Part shown: positions 1 to 7,036 of the stretch, piece after piece
Numbering within the stretch: the stretch's first letter is position 1
Layout of the letters: each line of letters opens with the position of its first letter
Assembly: GCF_017876095.1 (NCBI RefSeq)
Contig: NZ_JAGINM010000005.1
Location: forward strand, 248,001-312,000
Length of the DNA: 64,000 nucleotides
Origin: Azospirillum agricola
GTDB taxonomy: Bacteria > Pseudomonadota > Alphaproteobacteria > Azospirillales > Azospirillaceae
Direction of reading: 5' to 3'
Made by a program: the position numbers and the translations under genes
Notes under the pieces: generated by a model
Seen by the model: the letters and a program-made list of their open reading frames with translations, nothing else
Databases searched by the model: none
What the model was told of the DNA's origin: nothing

Positions 1-1
1 C

Positions 2-373
2 GACCGGGCGCCGCTGATGGTGCAGGGGCTGATCGTCCAGTCCTTCGAGGACAGCGGGCGCATCGTCTCGGTCGGGCGCGACACGGTGGGGCTGCGCTCC
101 GACTTCGTGCTGAAATCCGAGCTGCGCGACTTCCAGGCGGAATACTCCACGCCCGGCGCAGCCACCCCCGACCGCGTGCATGTCCGCCTGTCGGCCAAGC
201 TGGTCGCCATGCCGCGCCGGACCATCGAGGCCGGCGAGACCTTCGAGGCGACGGTGGCGGTGCGCGGCCGCGACTTCACCGACGTGATCGCCGCCTTCGA
301 CGAGGCGCTGGGGCAGGTCAGCGGCGCGCTGGTCGGCTGGGCGCTGCGCAGCGGCCTGCGCGCGGGCTCGTGA
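2..373 (+). CDS. ABC-type transport auxiliary lipoprotein, C-terminal part
   Basis: The reading frame is open from the first bases of the window and ends at 373, so the N-terminus, where a lipobox would lie, is missing. The visible 123 residues show the motif LIVQSFEDSGRIVSVGRD followed by LKSELRDFQAEY, which I recognise from the auxiliary lipoproteins (PqiC-like, ABC_trans_aux) that accompany Mla/MCE-type lipid ABC transporters. These sit in the periplasm, anchored to the outer membrane, and help move phospholipids between membranes. The partner permease, ATPase and MCE genes would be expected upstream of the window. Family assignment is from motif memory only. Confidence 0.7.
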   Translation, partial: DRAPLMVQGLIVQSFEDSGRIVSVGRDTVGLRSDFVLKSELRDFQAEYSTPGAATPDRVHVRLSAKLVAMPRRTIEAGETFEATVAVRGRDFTDVIAAFDEALGQVSGALVGWALRSGLRAGS

Positions 374-495
374 CCCGCGCGCGGCGAAGCCCGTGATGAT
401 TCGTCCGGGATCCTTCGAAGCCGCAGGAAAAATCTTGCCAGCGGGCGATATCCGCGTACGTAATAGGGTTGTTTGGCGCACCGGCGGATAGGGCG

Positions 496-1260
496 ATGAC
501 GGAGCTTGCGGAACTCCCCCGCGAGGCGTTGGAGGCGATGGCCGAGGCCGGACGCGAGGTCCGGCTGTGCCAGCGCGTCCTGGCCAAGACCGGCGACACC
601 GTGGTCGGCGAGCTGCTGCGCGGCCACGGCACGCTGTACGAGTGGCGGCATTACCCGCCGGGCGACGTCTACGACGCGGAATACCACGCGCAGTACTATT
701 ACCACTGCCACCCGGAGGGCGAGCGTCCGACCGGCGAGCATGGGCATTTCCACACCTTCCTGCGGCCGCACGGCATGCCGTCGGGGGTGAGGCCCGCCCC
801 CCTGCCCGACTTCGCGCCGCCGGACAGCGACAACGACGCGCTGTCGCACCTGATCGGCATCGCCATGGACGTCGCCGGCCAGCCGGTGCGGCTGTTCACC
901 ACCAACCGCTGGGTGACCGGCGAGACCTGGTACGGCTCCGCCGACGTGGTGTCCATGCTGGACGGCTTCGTGGTCGACCACGCCCGCCCGTCCTGGCCGA
1001 CGAACCGCTGGATCAGCGCCCTGCTCCAGCTTTTCCGCCCGCAGATCGTCGATCTGCTGCACCAGCGCGACCGGGCGATCGCCCGCTGGGCGGAGGACCA
1101 TCCCGACAGCTACGTCTACGAGGACCGGGGGCTGGAGGTCGCCTCCCAGTGCTTCATCCTGGTCGAGGAACAGATCGCCGAGGTGGAACGGCTGCTGCGC
1201 GGCAGCCGGCGGCGGCGCTCGATCCTCCCCGAACCACCGAGCTTCGTCGAGATCTCCTGA
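496..1260 (+). CDS. Conserved uncharacterised protein (DUF6969-like)
   Basis: A soluble protein of 254 residues with no signal peptide or membrane segment. The N-terminal half carries a histidine- and tyrosine-rich stretch (YHAQYYYHCHPEGE then EHGHFHTFLRPHG) that could bind a metal or cofactor, and the C-terminal third is an amphipathic helical region ending in an arginine-rich tail. An in-frame TTG at 469 would add nine residues; I prefer the ATG at 496 because it follows GGATAGGG and the start MTELAEL looks natural. I do not know its function; it resembles proteins grouped as DUF6969. It stands alone between the lipoprotein gene and the convergent oxidoreductase. Confidence 0.7.
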   Translation: MTELAELPREALEAMAEAGREVRLCQRVLAKTGDTVVGELLRGHGTLYEWRHYPPGDVYDAEYHAQYYYHCHPEGERPTGEHGHFHTFLRPHGMPSGVRPAPLPDFAPPDSDNDALSHLIGIAMDVAGQPVRLFTTNRWVTGETWYGSADVVSMLDGFVVDHARPSWPTNRWISALLQLFRPQIVDLLHQRDRAIARWAEDHPDSYVYEDRGLEVASQCFILVEEQIAEVERLLRGSRRRRSILPEPPSFVEIS

Positions 1261-1287
1261 GGCGCTGGCGGCCCCTCGCCCACTTCC

Positions 1288-2325
1288 TCAGGCGTCGAAA
1301 CGGACCGGGCCGCCGCTGTCGGTCGCTTCCCGCACCGCCAGGGTGGCGCGGAGCGTCTCGGTGGCGTCGGCCCCGCCGACCAGCGGTTCCTCCTCGCCGC
1401 GGATGACGCGGGCGAAATGGTCGAGCTGCCGGACATAGGGGTTGGCCGGCCGCAGCGGCAGCGCCGTGCGGGTGAAGGGGTCGAGCCAGCCGCGCCCGCC
1501 CTCGTAGCGCCACAGCTCCAGCGTCGGCACCGCCAGCGACCCGTCGGTGCCCGAGAAGAAATGCGTCGGCACGCTCTGGCGGGCGAATTGCGGGCTCTCG
1601 CCGGTGGTCATGTCCCAGCTCCAGGGCGTCGCGGCGGCGTCGGACAGGCTGATGGTGGCGAGCGCCCCGTTGCGCAGCCGCAGCACCACGGCGGCGGTGT
1701 CCTCCACTGGAAAGCCTCGGGTCTTGCTGGAACGCATGGCCTGGAGGCTTTCGATGCCGCCGCACAGGAAGCGCAGCGTGTCGATCTCGTGGATCAGGTT
1801 GATCAGGATCGGCCCGCCGCCCTCCTGCTTCCGCCACGCGACGTCGAAATAGCCGTCCGGCTTCAGGAAGGTGTAGAGGATCGTCGCCGACACCAGCGCG
1901 CCGAGGTCGCCGCGCCCGATCACCTCGCGCGCCGTTTGCAGGATCGGGTTGTGGCGGCGGTGGTGGCCGACCAGCAGCGGCACGCCCGCCCGTTCCGCGG
2001 CCGCCGTCAGCCTTTGCGCGTCCTCCACCGTGTCGGCGATCGGCTTCTCGATCAGCACCGGGATGCCGCGCTCGACGCAGGCGAGGCCGATCGGCACATG
2101 AGTGGCGTTGGGCGTGGCGACGATCACGCCGTCCGGCCGCCCGTCCTCCAGCAGCGCCCGGTAGTCGGCGTGATGGGAAACCCCGTGGCGGGCGGCGAGG
2201 GCGCCGGCCTCCGCGCCCGGGTCGGCGATGGCGGCCAGCCGGGCGTCCGGCAGTTGGGCCAGGGCGTCGATGTGCGTCTTGCCGATGACGCCGGCGCCGA
2301 TGACGGCGATGCGCAGTGGGGACAT
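1288..2325 (-). CDS. Gfo/Idh/MocA family oxidoreductase
   Basis: A 345-residue NAD(P)-dependent oxidoreductase of the glucose-fructose oxidoreductase/inositol dehydrogenase family. The Rossmann motif is near the start (VIGAGVIGKTHIDAL, about residues 8-22), the family hallmark EKP is at 93-95, and a histidine-rich HHRRHNP segment at 121-127 lies in the cofactor/substrate region. The ATG at 2325 is chosen because MSPLRIAVIGAG begins the beta-alpha-beta fold directly; a longer frame upstream to 2388 has no family resemblance. Members oxidise sugars, inositols or related alcohols; the substrate here cannot be read. The gene is divergent from a MarR regulator across an operator-like inverted repeat, suggesting shared control. 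Confidence 0.85.
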   Translation of the reverse strand: MSPLRIAVIGAGVIGKTHIDALAQLPDARLAAIADPGAEAGALAARHGVSHHADYRALLEDGRPDGVIVATPNATHVPIGLACVERGIPVLIEKPIADTVEDAQRLTAAAERAGVPLLVGHHRRHNPILQTAREVIGRGDLGALVSATILYTFLKPDGYFDVAWRKQEGGGPILINLIHEIDTLRFLCGGIESLQAMRSSKTRGFPVEDTAAVVLRLRNGALATISLSDAAATPWSWDMTTGESPQFARQSVPTHFFSGTDGSLAVPTLELWRYEGGRGWLDPFTRTALPLRPANPYVRQLDHFARVIRGEEEPLVGGADATETLRATLAVREATDSGGPVRFDA

Positions 2326-2423
2326 GGCGGGGGATTCCGGGTTTTCGAGGGGTGGATACGGAAGAGGACGCCGGGCGGCTCTGAGCACCGCCGGCTGGGC
2401 ACCGCCGGCTGGCCGCCGCCGGT

Positions 2424-2473
2424 ATTGACAGCATACATAATATCAGTCTACATACTGATAGCATTCTGTCAAT
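2424..2473. promoter_or_regulatory. Divergent operator/promoter with nested inverted repeats
   Basis: An AT-rich island in GC-rich DNA between the divergent oxidoreductase and MarR genes. Outer arms ATTGACAG (2424-2431) and CTGTCAAT (2466-2473) flank inner arms TATCAGT (2441-2447) and ACTGATA (2454-2460); both are perfect, with centres two bases apart. A sigma70-like promoter toward the MarR gene overlaps it: TTGACA at 2425-2430, 18-base spacer, TACATA at 2449-2454. The MarR protein, the oxidoreductase's own ligand-responsive regulator, or a GntR-type protein could bind it. The repeats are seen; the regulator is inferred. Confidence 0.65.
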
Positions 2474-2636
2474 ATCATCGGCGGAACGCACAATCTGCCA
2501 GGCGAAGGAGACGGGATGGCGCCGCGCCTTTCCAGCGTTGATAAGGGAGGACGGCGCCGGTCGCGCGGGTTGCGCTATCGTCATTCACCCGCGCGGGGGT
2601 ATCACCGCTTCACGAACAAGCCCGGCAGGTGCAGTC

Positions 2637-3209
2637 ATGGCCATGGATGACCTCTACGCGAAACCCGGACATCTTCTCCGCCGGGCCCAACAGATATCGA
2701 CGGCGCTGTTCACGGAGGAATGCGCCGTCCACGACCTGACCTCCGTGCAGTACGCCGCCCTCGTCGCCATCGACGAGAATCCCGGCGTCGACGCCACCCG
2801 GCTGTCGGGGCTGATCGCCTTCGACCGCTCGACGCTGGGCGGGGTCATCGAACGGCTGGAGGCGAAGGATCTGATCCACCGCCGCCCCAGCCCGGAGGAC
2901 AAGCGCATCAAGCTGCTCTACCTGTCGCCGGCCGGGCGCGACCTGCTGGTCGCCGTCACCCCGGCGGTCGAGCGGGTGCAGGAACGCATCCTGGAACCGC
3001 TGCGCCCGGCCGACCGCAAGACACTGATCCAGCTCATGATCCAGCTGGTCAACCTGCACAACGACACGCTGCCGTCGTCGCTGCGGCTGGTCGTCGACCG
3101 CGAGGCGGCGGCGGAACCGGCCGGGGCGGCGGAGGGCGGGCACCCCGACACCACAACGAACACCAAACGCGGCAAGGCCGCGGCCGGTCGGAAGGTCAAG
3201 CCACGGTAA
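2637..3209 (+). CDS. MarR family transcriptional regulator
   Basis: A 190-residue winged-helix regulator. The core (about residues 10-140) has the MarR pattern: recognition-helix region DATRLSGLIAFDRSTLGGVIERLEA's first half, then the wing HRRPSPEDKRIKLLYLSPAGR. The C-terminus is an alanine-, glycine- and lysine-rich tail (about residues 155-190) probably disordered. The frame is open from 2538, but the ATG at 2637 (MAMDDLYAKPGHLLRR) fits the family N-terminus and follows GGCAGGTG. It lies 42 bases ahead of a flavoprotein gene on the same strand and is divergent from an oxidoreductase, so it may regulate either. MarR proteins usually repress until an aromatic or related ligand binds. Confidence 0.88.
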   Translation: MAMDDLYAKPGHLLRRAQQISTALFTEECAVHDLTSVQYAALVAIDENPGVDATRLSGLIAFDRSTLGGVIERLEAKDLIHRRPSPEDKRIKLLYLSPAGRDLLVAVTPAVERVQERILEPLRPADRKTLIQLMIQLVNLHNDTLPSSLRLVVDREAAAEPAGAAEGGHPDTTTNTKRGKAAAGRKVKPR

Positions 3210-3251
3210 GGGGCCCTGACGACCGCGCGGGAGGGAACGGAGACACAAGGA

Positions 3252-5042
3252 ATGGCACAGGAAACCGCGTGGGACGCCGAAGTCGATCTCCTGGTCGCCG
3301 GCGCCGGGCCGGGCGGCATGGCCGCCGCCCTGGTCGGCGCCATGGAGGGGCTCGACGTGATGGTCTGCGAGAAGTCCGGGCAGATCGGCGGCACCGCCGC
3401 CACCTCGGCCGGGACGCTGTGGATCCCCGGCAACACGCAGAGCCGGCGCGCCGGCTACGACGACAGCCCCGAAAAGGCCGAAACCTACATGGACGCGCTG
3501 GTCGGCGGCGCCCCCGGCGAAAGCCGGGGCCGCGACCTGCGCGGCGTCTATCTGGCGACCGGCCCGACCGCCATCGACTATTACGACACGAAGACCGACG
3601 TCACCTTCCTGGCCTGCGGCCGCCACCCGGACTACAAGCCGAACATGGCGGGCGCCGCCATCACCGGGAGGGCCATCGTGCCGGCTCCCTTCGACGGCCG
3701 GCTGCTCGGCGAGGATTTCCGGCTGGTCCGCCCGCCGATCGGCGAGTTCATGATCTTCGGCGGCATGATGGTCGGCAAGGACGACATCCCCCGCCTGATC
3801 GGCCGCTTCCGGTCGGTGGCGAACTTCGCCCACGCGGCCAGGCTGCTCCTGCGCTACCTGTCCGACCGGGTGAAGCACCCGCGCGGCACGCGGATCGTCA
3901 TGGGCAACGCGCTGGTCGCCCGCCTGTTCTACAGCCTGCGCAAGCGCAAGGTGCCGGTCCGCCTCGACACCGCGATCCGCGCGATCCTGCGCGAGGACGG
4001 CCGGGCGGACGGCCGCGTCGTCGGCGCCGTGCTGGACAGCGCCGGCCGGACGCTGCGGGTGCGCGCCCGCAAGGGGGTGGTGCTGGCGACCGGCGGCTTC
4101 GCCCACAACAAGGAGTTCCGCAGCGCCTTCATGCCGCAGCCGACGCCCGTCCATTCGCTGGCCTGCGACAGCGACACCGGCGACGGGCTGACGCTGGCGC
4201 GCGGCATCGGCGCCCGGATCGACGGCGAGGGGCACCGGGGCGGCGCCTTCTGGACGCCGGTGTCGGTGACGCGCAAGGCGGCGGGGTGGAAGGGGCTGTT
4301 CCCGCACCTGTCGCTCGACCGCGCCAAGCCCGGCCTGATCGCGGTGAACGCCGCCGGGCGGCGCTTCGTGAACGAGGGCGCCTCCTACCACGACTTCGTC
4401 GAGGCGATGTTCGAATCGCACCGCACGGTGCCGACCATGCCGGCGTGGCTGGTCTGCGACGCCGCCTTCGTCGCCAAGTACGGGCTGGGCGTCGTCCATC
4501 CCGGCACGACCAACCTGAAGCCCCACGAGGCGAGCGGCTACCTGACCACCGCCCCGACGCTGGAGGAATTGGCACGCAAGATCGGCGTCGACGCGGCCGG
4601 TCTGGCGGACAGCGTGCGGCGGCACAACGGCTTCGCGCTGACCGGCAGCGACCTGGATTTCGGCAAGGGCGACACCGAGTTGAACCGCTTCAACGGCGAC
4701 CCGGGCCACGGCCCCAACCCCTGCCTGAAGCCGATCGAGACCGCCCCCTTCGTCGCCGTCGCCGTCTGGCCGGCGGAGATCGCGTGCAGCGCCGGGCTGG
4801 CGACCGACGTCGACGGGCAGGTCCTCGACGAGAACGGGCGGGTGATCGGCGGCCTCTACGCCTGCGGCAACGACATGGCGTCGGTCATGGCCGGCACCTA
4901 TCCGGGGCCGGGCACCACGCTGGGGCCGGCGCTGGTCTTCGCCTACCGCGTGGCGATGCACGCGGCGGGCCGGAGCGACGCGGCCGGCGGGCTGGGCGCC
5001 GGCCGGGACGCCGGGGCGGAGCGGGCGGCGGCGGCGCGCTGA
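3252..5042 (+). CDS. FAD-dependent oxidoreductase, KstD/fumarate-reductase flavoprotein type
   Basis: A 596-residue flavoprotein. The FAD-binding Rossmann motif GAGPGGMAAAL lies near residue 17 and is followed by VCEKSGQIGGTAATSAGT, the second ADP-binding part. The C-terminal block (YACGNDMASVMAGTYPGPG, then TTLGPALVFAYR, about 535-565) closely follows the pattern of 3-ketosteroid delta1-dehydrogenase and its fumarate-reductase-like relatives, which remove or add hydrogens across a C-C bond next to a carbonyl. The last 25 residues are low-complexity alanine/glycine. It follows the MarR gene by 42 bases on the same strand, so steroid, phenolic or organic-acid catabolism controlled by MarR is plausible. 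The substrate is unknown. Confidence 0.85.
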   Translation: MAQETAWDAEVDLLVAGAGPGGMAAALVGAMEGLDVMVCEKSGQIGGTAATSAGTLWIPGNTQSRRAGYDDSPEKAETYMDALVGGAPGESRGRDLRGVYLATGPTAIDYYDTKTDVTFLACGRHPDYKPNMAGAAITGRAIVPAPFDGRLLGEDFRLVRPPIGEFMIFGGMMVGKDDIPRLIGRFRSVANFAHAARLLLRYLSDRVKHPRGTRIVMGNALVARLFYSLRKRKVPVRLDTAIRAILREDGRADGRVVGAVLDSAGRTLRVRARKGVVLATGGFAHNKEFRSAFMPQPTPVHSLACDSDTGDGLTLARGIGARIDGEGHRGGAFWTPVSVTRKAAGWKGLFPHLSLDRAKPGLIAVNAAGRRFVNEGASYHDFVEAMFESHRTVPTMPAWLVCDAAFVAKYGLGVVHPGTTNLKPHEASGYLTTAPTLEELARKIGVDAAGLADSVRRHNGFALTGSDLDFGKGDTELNRFNGDPGHGPNPCLKPIETAPFVAVAVWPAEIACSAGLATDVDGQVLDENGRVIGGLYACGNDMASVMAGTYPGPGTTLGPALVFAYRVAMHAAGRSDAAGGLGAGRDAGAERAAAAR

Positions 5043-5071
5043 CCGGCGGGGCCGTCCCCATCGTCACACGC

Positions 5072-5113
5072 CGCCCTCCGGCCCCCTCCCCGCGCGGAAG
5101 GGGCCGGAGGGCG
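5072..5113. repeat. Perfect 14-bp inverted repeat, hairpin candidate
   Basis: CGCCCTCCGGCCCC (5072-5085) pairs perfectly with GGGGCCGGAGGGCG (5100-5113) around a 14-base loop, 30 bases after the flavoprotein stop. There is no run of T afterwards, so it is either a weak or Rho-assisted terminator or a copy of a GC-rich intergenic repeat. Confidence 0.5.
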
Positions 5114-5216
5114 CGCCCCGAGAACGGGCTTGCCGAAGCCGCCGTCCCTTCCCAATCTGTCATGATGGGCTCCGTTCGTGTACGGGCGCCCGACCGATGG
5201 GAAGGACAGGTGTGCG

Positions 5217-6260
5217 GTGATCATCGAAAGCGACCTCAAGCTCGACTTCAAGGATGTGCTGATCCGGCCGAAACGCAGCACGCTGCAAAGCCGCAACGAC
5301 GTGAACGTCAACCGGACCTTCACCTTCCTGCACAACCAGCGCGACTGGACCGGCTTTCCGCTGATCGCCGCCAACATGGACGTCGTCGGCACCATGGCGG
5401 TGGCCCGCGCGCTGTCGCGCTTCGGCGCCATGACGGCGCTGCACAAGCATTACCGGGCCGAGGACCTGATCGCCTTCTTCCAGGAACCCGACACCGGCAA
5501 CGTCTTCTATTCGCTGGGCACCACCGAGGCCGACCACGACAAGTTCCAGGCGGTGAAGGCCAAGGCGCCGGTCGGCAAGATCTGCCTGGACGTCGCCAAC
5601 GGCTACACCGAGCGCTTCGTCGAGGTCATCGGCCGCATGCGCGACGAGAATCCGGACATCGTCATCATGGCCGGCAACGTCGTCACCGGCGACATGACCG
5701 AGGCGCTGCTGCTGGCCGGCGCCGACATCGTCAAGGTCGGCATCGGGCCGGGCTCGGTCTGCACCACCCGCAAGATGACCGGCGTCGGCTACCCCCAGCT
5801 TTCCGCCATCATCGAATGCGCCGACGCCGCCCATGGGCTGAAGGGGCAGGTCTGCGGCGACGGCGGCTGCACGGTGCCGGGCGACATCTCCAAGGCCTAT
5901 GGGGCGGGGGCCGACTTCGTGATGCTCGGCGGCATGCTCGCCGGCCATGACGAGTGCGAGGGCGAGGTCCGCTTCGAGGAGCGCGACGGCCAGCGCGTGC
6001 CGGTCGCCATGACCTTCTACGGCATGTCGTCGGACACCGCGATGAACAAGTACGCCGGCGGAGTCGCCTCCTACCGCGCGTCGGAGGGCAAGACGGTCGA
6101 GGTCCCCTATCGCGGGCCCATCGAGGGCACGATGCAGGAGATCATGGGCGGCGTGCGCAGCATGATGACCTACATCGGCGCCACCAAGCTGAAGGAGGTG
6201 CCCAAGCGGACCACCTTCGTGCGCGTCAGCGCCCAGTTGAACAACATCTTCGGCGGCTGA
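5217..6260 (+). CDS. guaC: GMP reductase
   Basis: Converts GMP to IMP with NADPH, releasing ammonia, in the purine salvage pathway in the cytosol. The protein of 347 residues equals the length I recall for E. coli GuaC. It has the conserved start [18 protein letters not shown], the [12 protein letters not shown] loop at about 48-59, and the catalytic loop [12 protein letters not shown] with Cys182. The GTG at 5217 is chosen as start because the frame from there aligns with the family and GGAAGGACAGG stands just upstream; the open frame back to 5178 has no homology. A strong terminator follows, so the gene is probably monocistronic. Confidence 0.95.
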   Translation: MIIESDLKLDFKDVLIRPKRSTLQSRNDVNVNRTFTFLHNQRDWTGFPLIAANMDVVGTMAVARALSRFGAMTALHKHYRAEDLIAFFQEPDTGNVFYSLGTTEADHDKFQAVKAKAPVGKICLDVANGYTERFVEVIGRMRDENPDIVIMAGNVVTGDMTEALLLAGADIVKVGIGPGSVCTTRKMTGVGYPQLSAIIECADAAHGLKGQVCGDGGCTVPGDISKAYGAGADFVMLGGMLAGHDECEGEVRFEERDGQRVPVAMTFYGMSSDTAMNKYAGGVASYRASEGKTVEVPYRGPIEGTMQEIMGGVRSMMTYIGATKLKEVPKRTTFVRVSAQLNNIFGG

Positions 6261-6301
6261 CGCCCCGCCCGATCCGGGACGGCGCGGAACGGGGTTGGCG
6301 G

Positions 6302-6338
6302 ACGGGGTTCGCGGCCGGCGGACCCCGTTTCGTTTTTT
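6302..6338 (+). terminator. Intrinsic terminator of guaC
   Basis: An 11-bp stem, ACGGGGTTCGC (6302-6312) with GCGGACCCCGT (6318-6328), has one G-U pair and a five-base loop GGCCG. It is followed by TTCG and six T residues (6333-6338), the classical Rho-independent arrangement. Confidence 0.85.
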
Positions 6339-6372
6339 CCGCCGGAACCCGGCGATGCGGCCCAGATCGAGC

Positions 6373-6401
6373 TTGACCCGCGCCCCGCCGAGCGGCTATG
6401 T
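6373..6401 (+). promoter_or_regulatory. Promoter of tRNA-Tyr
   Basis: TTGACC at 6373-6378, a 17-base spacer and CTATGT at 6396-6401 place the start point near 6408, eight bases before the mature tRNA 5' end. The -35 matches the sigma70 consensus at five of six positions. Confidence 0.65.
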
Positions 6402-6415
6402 CTCGGCGCCCCGAT

Positions 6416-6501
6416 GGAAGGGTGGCCGAGTGGTTAAAGGCAGCAGACTGTAAATCTGCCCGCGTAAGCGTACACTGGTTCAAATCCAGTCCCTTCCACC
6501 A
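6416..6501 (+). tRNA. tRNA-Tyr (anticodon GUA)
   Basis: The acceptor stem GGAAGGG (6416-6422) pairs with CCCTTCC (6491-6497), followed by discriminator A and an encoded CCA (6499-6501). The anticodon arm CAGACTGTAAATCTG carries GTA, reading tyrosine codons. The T arm CTGGTTCAAATCCAG is canonical, and a long variable arm (CCCGCGTAAGCGTAC) marks it as a class II tRNA, as bacterial tRNA-Tyr is. Total length is 86 bases. It has its own promoter just upstream. Confidence 0.97.
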
Positions 6502-6663
6502 TCAGCGCAAGCGCCGGGCCGCCGGATCCCAATCCTGTCCGGCCGCCCATGCCCCGGCGCATCGCGCCCGCCCTTCACGCCGCACAACATCCCCGCCATC
6601 GCGTCGGCGGCCGTTCCGCGCCCGCGATGTCCGCCCCTCCCTCCACGCGGCCGAACGAATCCC

Positions 6664-6692
6664 TTGACGGGCTCCTGCCCACCACCTACCAT
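6664..6692 (+). promoter_or_regulatory. Promoter of the riboswitch-nrdAB transcript
   Basis: TTGACG at 6664-6669, a 17-base spacer and TACCAT at 6687-6692 give a good sigma70-type promoter. The predicted start near 6699 lies immediately before the first conserved element of the cobalamin riboswitch, which supports the call. Confidence 0.65.
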
Positions 6693-6703
6693 ATCTAGCG
6701 TCA

Positions 6704-6908
6704 TGGTTCCCTTCATCATCAAGATGCGGGGCTAAGAGGGAAGCCGGAGAATCGCGTCACGGCGCGTTTCCAGCCGGCGCTGCCCCCGCAACTGTGAGCG
6801 GAGAGCGGTTTCGTCGTTTCAGCGTCACTGGTGCCGGCCTCGCCTTTGCCGAGCCGCACCGGGAAGGCCGGGCGAAGCCGCCGTGACCCGCGAGCCAGGA
6901 GACCTGCC
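6704..6908 (+). promoter_or_regulatory. Cobalamin (AdoCbl) riboswitch
   Basis: The conserved blocks of the B12 riboswitch occur in order: the opening GGTTCC at about 6705, AAGAGGGAAGCC at about 6734, GGCGCTGCCCCCGCAACTGT (6776-6795), CACTGG (6827-6832), GGGAAGGCCGGGCGAAGC from 6861, and the B12 box AGCCAGGAGACCTGCC (6893-6908). When bound by adenosylcobalamin such elements shut off translation or transcription. Here it precedes the B12-independent, oxygen-dependent ribonucleotide reductase, so the enzyme would be made when B12 is scarce and a B12-dependent class II enzyme encoded elsewhere cannot work. The 128 bases between the box and nrdA form the expression platform. Confidence 0.93.
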
Positions 6909-6920
6909 ATGACCGAATGA
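6909..6920 (+). other. Three-codon leader ORF after the B12 box
   Basis: ATG ACC GAA TGA begins one base after the B12 box. The AGGAG inside the box (6897-6901) sits seven bases before this ATG and could serve as its ribosome-binding site. The stop overlaps an ATG at 6917 that is in frame with nrdA. AGGAG is conserved in all B12 boxes, so the spacing may be chance. Confidence 0.25.
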
Positions 6921-7036
6921 ACGTCCACGGGCGGGGTGTCCGGTGGTGCGCTTGCCCGTCCGCGCGGCGTTTCCGCCCGCGCCCGCCGCAAGTCGTGCTC
7001 CCGCGTCATCCGCCGCACAAGACCAAGGGATCACGG

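Noticed and set aside
2610..4961. Minus-strand open frame of about 780 codons opposite the MarR and flavoprotein genes
   Set aside because: Same cause: it mirrors real plus-strand genes with clear families.
6917..7036. N-terminal extension of nrdA by 40 residues
   Set aside because: The extra residues have no similarity to NrdA and the ATG at 7037 has a good ribosome site; kept only as part of the leader-ORF observation.
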